From the NCBI RefSeq assembly GCF_028858725.1, contig NC_084759.1:92457088-92521087 (forward strand): DNA of 64,000 nucleotides, read 5' to 3'. Of this stretch, positions 34,421 to 43,712 are shown one piece after another. The stretch's first letter is position 1, and each line of letters opens with the position of its first letter. The notes below the pieces were generated by a model, which made no database searches, was not told where the DNA came from, and saw only the letters and a list, made by a program, of their open reading frames with translations. The translations under genes and the position numbers were made by a program. The stretch is from Colius striatus. Its lineage: Eukaryota > Chordata > Aves > Coliiformes > Coliidae.

Positions 34421-37400
34421 ATATTAAAAGTCATGATCTGAGGCCTAAGCTGCCAATTTCATTTATGATTTAGCTGATACATATAAACTGACTATGGCTT
34501 TGTTTAAATAAATGAGTTTACCTTACATGCAATCATCTGCTTTATCAACTTTTCCAGCAGGATAACCTTGTGTTTTAAGTGATTAATTATTCTTTTACTA
34601 TATTCTTATTCAAAGCAGCCTGCCAAAGGGAAAGAATTATGAAATAAATTTCTAATTTGGGTGAACACAAAGAAAATCAGTCATTGAGGAAAATTATGTG
34701 CAGCAACCTGAAGCATGAATGGGAAGCTAAGAGGAGACGAACAGGCTACCTTAATCCATAAAATTTCAACCTGTACTCATTTGCTCCTCATAAGAAATTT
34801 AGCAGTGATAACCTAATGCTTCAGATAGGCAGGCTATTACATACTTAAAAACATGTATTCCGAGGGGACAAAATATTTCAAATGCAGTAAGAAAGAGAAA
34901 CATCTTACACAGGTCACCTGAAATTACAACAGGAAACAGTATCCAAAGGGAGATGGTTTCTTAAAACGCAGCTGAGACCATTATTCACAATGACATGGTA
35001 ACTGTGAGTTTAGCCCAAAAAATATAGTGGTAGCATCTGCAGCTGTGATTGACAGAGAATAGCATTGTCTTCCCAGTTAGTAGCTATATTCAAGTAACTA
35101 GGAACACTCCTGAACTAAAATAAAAGTCACATTTGGGAGTCTAGCAGAACTTGGCTCTCAAGGGTAACTTTTTTTTATGATGCCACAAGGCTACAAACTG
35201 CTCAGGTAAGACATGTTTTAGTGCCACTCACAAACAGTCATCCTTCAGTGAAACAACTCAAAATACTGTCTTCTAATGGGAAACTTTATCCTTTGGCCAC
35301 AAACTCAGCCTGACAGATGACGAGATGACAGATGACCATCCCAGGAGCCAAGTGCAATCATACTTCCTGGGTCTCAACACCGAGTGAAGGTGAAGAAGTT
35401 GACACACCTGAATGTAAATGAATAATAGCAAAATTCTGCCGAAATACAGGCTCCCTGGGACTACACAGTTGGAATGGTCCTGCCAGCTGGGATAAGACTG
35501 GCACCAGGCACAGAGGTGGAAATGAGACTCACAGAGGACTGCAGGATTATTTCTCTGAGAATGAGGCCAGGATGAACATTAGGCTGCTTTATGCTGTCCC
35601 AGCTCACAGACCCTCTCCTGCACAAGAGAAGGAGCTATGGTTGGTCAGGAAGCATTCCTTTATGCTCAACATTTTTCCATAAATTGAAGCTACAGCCAAG
35701 TTGCACCTCGGGTACCGCAGCAATAAATAGTAAAAAGACCTTTCTGCAAGGTACGTGGAAAGAATAGTTATTAAAATGCTGTTTCTGGGTTTTATCAGTC
35801 TGATCCATCGCACCTACAGAAGGCAGCAGCAAAAGCAGATGTACCAGAGCAGGGTGCTGAGTCCATGAGCAGATACACCTGAAAAGTTGGGACAGGAAGC
35901 AGAGAGATGCTGTTCAACCCACAGCTAGGCTGCCAGGGCCAGAGTACGGGCTAGGGAAAGGCAAACATCTCTTTGGTCATCTACCCAACCACCTGAATAG
36001 CCATATCCCTGCAAACACCAGGTATTTTCAGAATGGTAAACTTAAAATTATTATCCTTTTGATGAACAAATAATTATTATTTCTTTCATCATCAGTTGGC
36101 CAAAATAAGTGCAAGAGCTCAGGTTACTCTCCATCCAAAGAGAATAAATAATATATCATTAACGTTATTAAATACTTTCAAGGATGAGGCATATTCCCAC
36201 TGGAAATATTTATCCTACTCTTCAGATACAGACAAATTAGAAGAGTCACTTGGACAGTCCTCACAAACCTCAATAAAAAGATAAGAATCAATAAAAATAA
36301 ATAACCCCAAAGCAATAAAATATCTTTCCCTGCCTTTCCTCCTTTTTTTTTTTGCCACATTCAATGCACGCTGTCAACCTCAAGGCACTGTCCTGTCATC
36401 CTGGGGTTGTGTCTTCCCATCACTAAGCCTGATCCTGACTCACCTGTCCTTGTCAGGGTCCAGCCACTGCTGGCTTGACCTCAGACCTACCTCATCACCA
36501 CGATACTGCTTTACGATTGGGACTCTTGGTTGGATCTGATCACCATCTGTGGGTCTGTCCTGCTCCCTCATGTGGGTATGCAAGACTGAGTCCCAACGAC
36601 TGCCAGATCTCCTCAGCTCTCAGCTCATCTTCCCCTGAGGCAAAGCTCCACTTTTAGTGCTATCTGAAAAGAAAAAAACATTTCAAACGTAATATATGCA
36701 TTTGATACTTCTTTGCTGGTAAAACTAATCTTTTTTTATGTTAAAGTAAATCAAAGGTCCCTTCCAACCCCTACCATTCTATGATTCTAAATAGGAGCAT
36801 TGCATATGGCATGATTTTAGGAACTCCTTTCTTCCTCACCATAGCCCAAATGTATTTTTCATAGCATCTGCTTTAAAGAGTCTCTTCCTTATCTTTGAAA
36901 ACTAGAAACATCCTAGAGATTTCATGAGTCTTGTCTTGATAATGAAATAAGAAACAAAGCTCCTAGTCTGAATGATTACTCGGGTACATTTACCCACTAG
37001 GTCTTGTTTAAAAGAGAAAAATCCTCCTGTCTTCTCCCTTACACACTCAGTTCCTTACAGGGAAAAATGTCTAAGTCAGATATACTGTTTAGCTCACTGT
37101 AAGTAACTCTAATTTGGCCATGGCAAACCACTTACAGTAGTTTTCATGCAATCAAAGTGAGACACAAATGGAAAAAGATGTCTTCAGGGTCTATTTTAAC
37201 AGAAAGACCAGGACTCTGAGCATGTGTCTGGCTCTACCATATATTATTTTCAACAGGAGGGATGTGTAGATACAGTCGCCTTACACATTCACCAGGTGAC
37301 CTGCGGTACCTAAAGCTGTCCTAAGGGCACTCTGTGGGCAGATTCTTCCATCTCTGCAAAAAAAAAAAAATGCGTAGACTAAAGGAGGGATGTGTCAGGA

Positions 37401-37891
37401 TGCAATTCTGGCCACAAAGAACTGGCTGCAAGGGCAGGGCTGCAGTTCCCTATGCCAGGCAGGGAACATCCTGTACAGCTACAAACAACTTTTCTCAAAT
37501 GCTTGCAGAGATGAGTCTTAAATGCCTGCACAGTCTCTCAAGGGAGACCAGGAAGAGAGTCCAAATTTTCCTCCCTAAACAAAAGGATTTTGATATTTAG
37601 TTTCATACTGCAGAAATGTTCCCAGTCCTGTAGCAGCAAGATATAGAGGGCAGGTTTGAAGGCCTGCATCTTTCAGGTAAGAAATAATGGTTGTAAAGGG
37701 ATGCAAAGAGGTAAATGGGAGAGAAATAAGTTTGCATGTTCTTGGGTGGAAATGGATATTAAAATAACCATTAAAAAAAGTTAGTGGGGAAGAGTATTCT
37801 GCATCTGGAGTTGACTAGGAGTTTTGTTGGAGTCAAGAGCAGCCCTGCAAATAATGAGTATTTTGGTTTGTTAATTCAAGTAGGGAAGGTG
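34421..37891. other. Intergenic stretch downstream of B3GALT5
   Basis: Contains the B3GALT5 3' UTR (end not defined) and one 37-bp CR1 tail. No other gene seen. Confidence 0.5.
36753..36789 (+). mobile_element. CR1 LINE, very short 3' end
   Basis: Only AGGTCCCTTCCAACCCCTAC and the ATTCTATGATTC tail remain: an extreme 5' truncation. Confidence 0.75.
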
Positions 37892-38848
37892 CTAGAGCAT
37901 TCCTCTCTGATTTTCTGTCACTAAGTGATTCCAGTAGCTCAGCTGCTCAGATGGTTCTACTTCATGGCACATCACGATTTTCTTAAAGCGAGAAACGGAG
38001 AACCTAATTCTCTCTGGAAAAAAAGTCTGCTCTGAATGAAGCTCCTCCAGATGAATTTTTAATTTGGCAAGGCACAGTCCTATGAATACATCCTCCAGTT
38101 TAATGAAAGAAACGCTCTCTGAAATGTTATAGATCTGACTAGCAACGTCGGTGGATAAAACATAGCCAGTCCCAGAACAAAACGGCGGGTAGGTCTTGCC
38201 TGGATACTCTTCTCTACTCACATACCACTTACTCTTTCTTTTCCGTATAGGGTACTCGTGCAGTTTTAAAAAGCCTGTGAAGAATCTAGTGGTCTTCTTT
38301 TTCCTTAGAAGAAGCTCAGTGAGGTAAAAAACATTGACAAACACATCTGTGTCAGTTTTCATCACAAAGCTGGACTGGTAACAAAACCTGTGAATCCATT
38401 CAATTCCCATCATGGTCTTCAAGGTCAAATTGTAATATGTGTCTATAAAATTCTTTTGGATTATATCTTTGTACTTCTGGCTTTCAGTAGTGATATCAGC
38501 CTGCTGGCTGAGATTCACAGTGCTTCCCAGGAGGAAATATGTCACCAGGCGCTTGCCAGCCACTGTTCTCTCCTTCCCCCAGGTTTGCCGGATTGCCATC
38601 CTGGCGTCAACATGGTTGTAGGAGGATGCCACAAGCAGGACGAGGAAAGGTGGGTCCCTATGGCAGTCTATATCTGGGAGCTGTGAGAAATTTCCCCCAA
38701 TTCTCCTAAAAGTCTCTATGGGGAATATATAACCTTGGCTGTTTTCACAGAATATACAGAATTCGGTCAAGTTGTTATTAAAAAACCAGAAGCTAGCACA
38801 GCTGAGCCCTATAAGGCAAACAAACAGCCTGAATTTTCTGAAATCCAT
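37892..38848 (-). CDS. B3GALT5: B3GALT5, beta-1,3-galactosyltransferase 5, intact single coding exon
   Basis: Golgi type II enzyme that moves galactose from UDP-Gal in beta-1,3 linkage to terminal GlcNAc, building type 1 chains on glycolipids and O-glycans. The 318-residue frame (human about 310) has a short cytosolic start, a membrane anchor at about residues 6-24, a stem with sequon N26, and the GT31 domain: PPFLVLLVASS at 66-76, AIRQTWGKER at 85-94, the metal-binding DTD at 166-168 inside VMKTDTDVFVNV, RFFTGFLK at 188-195, YPPFCSGTGYV at 220-230 and LEDVFIGLCL at 251-260. Sequons also at N53, N112, N140 and N241. The start ATG directly follows an acceptor (TTGTTTCTTTCAG), so the coding exon is preceded by a noncoding exon, as in mammals. 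The stop TAG is at 37892-37894. No break is seen. No clear AATAAA was found in the next few hundred bases downstream. Confidence 0.96.
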   Translation of the reverse strand: MDFRKFRLFVCLIGLSCASFWFFNNNLTEFCIFCENSQGYIFPIETFRRIGGNFSQLPDIDCHRDPPFLVLLVASSYNHVDARMAIRQTWGKERTVAGKRLVTYFLLGSTVNLSQQADITTESQKYKDIIQKNFIDTYYNLTLKTMMGIEWIHRFCYQSSFVMKTDTDVFVNVFYLTELLLRKKKTTRFFTGFLKLHEYPIRKRKSKWYVSREEYPGKTYPPFCSGTGYVLSTDVASQIYNISESVSFIKLEDVFIGLCLAKLKIHLEELHSEQTFFPERIRFSVSRFKKIVMCHEVEPSEQLSYWNHLVTENQRGML

Positions 38849-38862
38849 CTGAAAGAAACAAG
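38849..38862 (-). promoter_or_regulatory. B3GALT5: Splice acceptor just before the B3GALT5 start codon
   Basis: Pyrimidine-rich TTGTTTCTTTCAG abuts ATGGAT. A run of 21 T (on this strand) at 38898-38878 lies about 30 bases further upstream and extends the pyrimidine tract. At least one 5' UTR exon must therefore lie to the right. Confidence 0.75.
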
Positions 38863-38877
38863 AAAGAACACCACATT

Positions 38878-38898
38878 AAAAAAAAAAAAAAAAAAAAA
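38878..38898. repeat. A21 homopolymer
   Basis: Twenty-one A on the plus strand; on the B3GALT5 strand it is a T run upstream of the coding-exon acceptor. Confidence 0.97.
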
Positions 38899-39474
38899 GA
38901 TAGTATCTAGCTCTTTTCAATGCTGTATACCAAATTCCCTGCACAGGGATTCAAAGCCAGGTCATCTCTAATTGAAACCTACCTATTTCAAGCCACTCAC
39001 CCACATGCATTTATCCTAGCACCTTTCCCACAAGATGTTCTGTTGGCAACCAAATTCACACTCATGCTTAATTGAATGTGTCCCCCTACATCAGCATTTT
39101 CCTCAGAAATCCACGCAGACATGTCAATTGATGTTTCAGACCTCCTTCCCATTTTCAGCATCTTACAAACGATTGCTTAGACCCACCAGAGCTTTCACAA
39201 GCCAGAGACTGGAGAAGCAGCAGACATGTGCCCATGACAGAGAATAATAGCGATAGGGTTTTCTTAAATACCATGTTTCTCCATTTGTTTGAACAGTTCC
39301 TGTGTCCCAGAGTCACCAAGTGCTGTCTAACTGGCAGACCCAGCCAGGTTCCTCCCATCTTCATCTTTGCCTCCCATGGGGCTCTTGCACCAATGCAGAA
39401 ATTTCTCCCAGTGTTTCTGCTGGAGGGGCCATGAGTCACGTATTTGACGTTGGGTCACCTGCTCAGAAAACAAA

Positions 39475-39496
39475 CAATCAAACAAACAAACAAACA
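39475..39496. repeat. Short (CAAA)n tetranucleotide repeat
   Basis: CAATCAAACAAACAAACAAA; about four perfect units. Confidence 0.9.
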
Positions 39497-40781
39497 GTGG
39501 GGCAGATTATTTGGATGTTTCACTTTTTGCAGAGTTTATGTGATTCACCAGGGTGTGCTGAGATAAGAAGGGGATTGTCTGTACCCCTCTCTCCTTTTGA
39601 GGTGAGAGATATCCAAACAATAACAATGTTCATTCATCCATCCTTGTAACTGATCAATTTTAGTTACAAATTTAATGCAACTTTTGAAAGAGTGAACCCA
39701 AGAAGGTCACTGTGCCCCCCAAAAATTACATATCTCCATAAATTAACCTGGTGAGAAGAGTATAATGCTCATTCCATTAACCCACAGGCCCACTACCAAC
39801 TATTTTAGAGCACTAGGAGGAATTTTTACCAGGGGGAAGCCTATTACCTTGCTCTTCCACTGTACTTAATGAAGAATTTGATCTGGCTTCCTGTCTGAAA
39901 ATACAAGCAAACCAGGTTTACAGACCCCGGAGATGTAAATTTCATGGAAATTTGATCCCTGTCTTCCAACCAGGAATGTTCTAGGGACAGAACACTAACA
40001 TCTCCATAATCGCCTTAAGTGTCCACCTTTTGCTCAAATTCCCCTTTCCAAGCAATGGAAAGGTTTTGTGTTGCAGGCTTAAGTTCATTTCAAAGTCCAG
40101 CCAGGTGCTCCTGGGACCAAATCCAACTTGTTTTACCCATAAGAACAGTCCCATTAACTTCAATCTGTATTCTCAAAAGCATAAAACAAGTAAAACTGGA
40201 GTTCTGGTTTACTGAAATTCCTCCCACAGTGAAATGTATTTTTGCAATGATTCACTAATGAATTTTGAAAATATTTCAAAGGCTCACATTTCTTCTGCCA
40301 CTTATATTTAAATTATCTTTAAATAGAATATTATCCAGATCTGTTTTTTCTTGTATGTATAGTTCACAGTAGTCTTGTGATTGTCTTAAAAAGTGCTTTA
40401 ATTAAATAAATATGTAAAATTGTGTGAGAATATACATGTGCATACACACACACAAGATTATTTAAAAATCTGCTCTGCATCTGTTCTCATGTTCTTCAGT
40501 GATCCCAGATATGCATATGAATACCCTGAAAAGGTTTGCAGGAAAGGACGATGTTCTGAGGTTGACAACAGATCTGCAGAAGACACTCTTCCTTTTTCGG
40601 TCCATATATGAAACAGCATATCCTATGCAGATATATACAGATATACACACACACCCCCCTGGACAATGCAAACATTTGTAATGTAAATTGTAAAACATAT
40701 TTTATAAATTTTGCAAATATATACATACAACTATATTTTCACAGCAAGTCGCTGTCTACCACCAATAGCTAGACAGAGCTC

Positions 40782-41262
40782 CCAGAATCACAGAATGGAA
40801 AGGGTTAGAAGGGACCTCTAGAGATCATCCAGTCAAGTAGGTCCACCTCAATCAGGTCACACAGGAATGTGTCCAGAGAAGGAGACTCCACATCTTCCCT
40901 TGGCAGCCTATGCCAGGGCTCCTTCACCCTCAAAGGAAAGTTTTTCCTTGTGCTTAAGTGGAACTTTTTATGTTCCACCTTGCACCTGTTACCCCTTATC
41001 TTGTCTCTGGAGACAGCAGAAAAAATTGCTGCTCCATCGTCTTGACATACAGCTTTTAAATACTTGTAAGTAGTAATGAGGTCCCCCCCTCAGTCTCCTC
41101 CAGGCTGAACAGTCCCAGGTACCTCAGCCTTTCCTCATAAGAAAGATGCTGCAGTCCTCTGATCATCTTGGTGACCCTGCTCCAGACTCTCTCCAGAAAT
41201 TCCCTGTCCCTCTTGAGCTGGGGAGCCCAGAACTGGACACAGTGCTCCAGATGAGGTCTCAA
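40782..41262 (-). mobile_element. CR1 LINE 3' fragment between B3GALT5 and the LTR
   Basis: CCAGAATCACAGAATGGAAA, GAAGGAGACTCCACATCTTC, AGTCTCCTCCAGGCTGAACA and GAGCCCAGAACTGGACACAG are diagnostic. It keeps part of the ORF2 end ([15 protein letters not shown] on the minus strand). Confidence 0.9.
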
Positions 41263-41558
41263 AAGATATGACCTTCAAAAAAACCCACACACAGATTGGT
41301 TCTGACAGTGTAAAAGCTGGACAATACTAACATTTGTCATCAATTTAATCACCAAAAGCAAATTTGGGCTTCTCTGGAACTGGTAGGAATGGTGTTCTTT
41401 TTTACCCAAATGAAACATTTGCAATTACCCATGGAAGTATCTGTGGAAGGGATTGGGCTTGCAAGGACAAGTAGCACTTTGGATGCTCCTAGTTTAGTGT
41501 CTCAGGTCTCTCTGCCTCCCCAGCCACGTGTAGGAGGGAGCCATCCAGGGAACATGCT

Positions 41559-42852
41559 TGTCGTGGTTTGGCCCAGCTAGCACAACAGCACCACGACAGT
41601 TTCTTGCTCGATGCCCCCATTCACCCCCACCCTCGTTAAGATGGCGGAGGACCCAGTGAAATGGGAGTAAAAAGATAAGCAAGATTGTTGTGGATTGAGA
41701 CAAGGGCAGGGAGGGCTCACTGCCAATTATGGTTCTGGGCAAAACAGACTCCAGTACTCGACTTAGAGAGGAAAGTAGGAAAGTTTATTCTACAAGAAAC
41801 AGAACAGAATAAAAGCAAAAAGGGAGTAGGATGATGAGAAAATTACAACCAGCACTTTAAGATCTCCCTCCCCCATCCCTCCTTTCTTCCCGGGCCCAGC
41901 TCACTGCTCCCGATATCTCTACCTCCTCCCCCCGCAACAGCTCAGGGGGGCAGGGAGTGGGGGATGTGGTCAGTCTCTCACAGATGGGCTCTGCCGCTTC
42001 TGTCTTCTCAGATGAGGATGACTCCTGGCATTCTTCCCCTGCTCCAACACGGGGTTCCTCCCCCGGAACACAGTCCTTAACAAACTTCTCTGGTGTGGGT
42101 TGTTCCCAGCAGCTGCGGCTTCTGCCGATACAGGTTCCCTCACACGGGACACAGTCCTTGGTGAATATCTCTGACATGGATTCTTCACCGCGGTTGCAGT
42201 TTCTGCACTTGCAAGGTCCCTCTCTTGGGACAAGGCCTCTTCTGGGCCTAAGTTTAATGAGCTGCTTTGTCGTGGGTTCCTCCCCGCAGTTGCAGCTGTG
42301 GATATTGGGTCCCTTCCTCGGGACAAGGCCTCCTCCGGCCAAAATCACTGTCCCTGGCTCAGGGCCTTTAATGAAGTGAATCGCTGCCCCTGGTCCGGGG
42401 TCAGCTTTAGCAAAATGAGTCTCTGCCCCTGATGCGGGCTCATTATCAACATGAGTCTGTACCGCTGATGCGGGGTCTTTAAAGAAATGAAAATAAATCT
42501 CAGCTTCACCAGTTCTCTCCATAGAATGCAGGGGAGTCTCTGCTACAGTACACCTCCTCCCTTTCATCACTGACCTTGGAGTCCGCATGGTTGTTTCTCT
42601 CACCGTTCCTACTCCTTGCACCACCACCAGCCAGAAGAAGAGAAGAAGGGGCAGAAGAAAGAAAGAAGATGGAGGAAGACACCTCCCCTTCCGGCTTCTT
42701 CTTAAAAAGTGATCGTGGAGGCGTCTAATTGGCTCAGCCCCAGAAGTGGGTCTGGCTCAGAGCTGGGGAGAGTTGTGAGCAACTTCTTACAGGAGCCATC
42801 TTTGCAGCCCCTTCCCCCTTACCAGAAAAGGCTGTCATGTCAAACCATGACA
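41559..42852 (-). mobile_element. Solo ERV-L-like LTR, 1294 bp, with 5-bp target duplication
   Basis: The element starts TGTCGTGGTTTG and ends CAAACCATGACA, inverted copies with one mismatch, so it has TG...CA ends. ATGCT occurs directly before (41554-41558) and directly after (42853-42857) as a 5-bp target-site duplication, the size usual for class III (ERV-L) retroviruses. On the minus strand the parts come in LTR order: U3 with CCAAT (42732-42728) and a CTTTTTAAG TATA-like site (42709-42701), a long open frame, AATAAA at 41789-41784, and a U5-like end. No internal retroviral genes are attached on either side, so it is a solo LTR left by recombination. Confidence 0.85.
41857..42588 (-). CDS. 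Open reading frame inside the LTR, 243 aa from first ATG, repeat-containing, function unknown
   Basis: The frame is open from about 42756 to the stop at 41857-41859; the first in-frame ATG is at 42588. The product has no domain I recognise. Its N-terminal half repeats a 13-15-residue unit about four times (short cores PASAVQTH, PASGAETH, PGPGAAIH). The next part repeats a 27-31-residue unit four times, each starting V-P-x-x-x (VPRKG, VPREG, VPCEG, VPGEE), several with paired Cys and a later GEE/REE/WEQ plus Lys. The C-terminus is Glu-rich. The stop lies 68 bases before the LTR polyadenylation signal, so a transcript from the LTR's own promoter would carry the whole frame. No retroviral enzyme or capsid motif is present. 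It may be an LTR-borne accessory frame or simply open by chance, helped by in-frame repeats. Confidence 0.4.
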   Translation of the reverse strand: MRTPRSVMKGRRCTVAETPLHSMERTGEAEIYFHFFKDPASAVQTHVDNEPASGAETHFAKADPGPGAAIHFIKGPEPGTVILAGGGLVPRKGPNIHSCNCGEEPTTKQLIKLRPRRGLVPREGPCKCRNCNRGEESMSEIFTKDCVPCEGTCIGRSRSCWEQPTPEKFVKDCVPGEEPRVGAGEECQESSSSEKTEAAEPICERLTTSPTPCPPELLRGEEVEISGAVSWAREERRDGGGRS

Positions 42853-43108
42853 ATGCTGTACCCTGCTGTTGGGACTCAGCTACAGCTCCTCTCTGTGACC
42901 ACCCTCCCTGCAGAGCCATGCCAGCTCCCAGACTAGCTGCAGTGGAGCAGTCTTAGCCTCCCCCTGTGCAACGGACTGTGCTCCACCTTCTGTTGAAACT
43001 CTATTTCTGTTTCACTCTTGCAGTAGTCTTTCCTGAGTATGGCACTAGTTCACCAAACTCCCCTCTCCAGGTAAGCTCAACAAACATATGCAAGTGCACA
43101 CAGTTGTC

Positions 43109-43712
43109 GCATAGAATCATAGAGTGGGAGGGTTGGAAGGGACCTTTAGAGATTATGTAGTCCAATCCCTCCTGCTGGAGCAGGTGCACCTAGATCAGGT
43201 CACACAAGAACATATCCAGGTGGGTTTTGGAAACCTCCAGAGAAGGAGACTCCACACCCTCCCCGGTGCAGCCTGTTCCACTGCTCCCTCACCCTCACAG
43301 TGAAACAGTTTTTTCTTTTTTTTAGATGGAACTTTTTGTGTTCCAGCTTCATCCCATTATCCTTTCTCCTGTCACTAGATACAACAGAAAAAACGGATGT
43401 CCCAACCTCCTGACACCCACCATTTATATACTCACAAATATTAATGAGATCCCCCCTCAGTCTCCTCTTCTCTAGACTAAACAGCCCCAGTTCCCACAGC
43501 TATTCCTCATAAGGAAGATGTTCCAGTCCCCTGACCATCTTGGTGGCCCTGCTCTGGACTCTCTCCAGAAGTTCTCTGTCCCTCTTGAGCTGGGGAGCCC
43601 AGAACTGGACACAGGACTCCAGATGAGGCCTCATCAGGGCAGAGTAGAGGCAGAGCAGAACCTCCCTTGACCTGCTGGCCACACTCTTCTTGATGCATCT
43701 CAAGATGGCTGT
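43109..43712 (-). mobile_element. CR1 LINE 3' fragment
   Basis: Begins GCATAGAATCATAGAGTGGG and reaches back into ORF2 ([20 protein letters not shown] on the minus strand). It is close in sequence to the copy at 40782-41262 and in the same orientation; the solo LTR lies between them. Confidence 0.9.

Larger units (their letters stand above)
38849..40781. other. Region just upstream of the B3GALT5 coding exon
   Basis: Presumed intron between a 5' UTR exon and the coding exon. Apart from the A21 run and the CAAA repeat, nothing is recognised. Confidence 0.5.

Noticed and set aside
40420..40760. Cluster of TATATACA/CACACA sequence as a regulatory array
   Set aside because: Short, irregular dinucleotide-rich stretches without a consistent unit.
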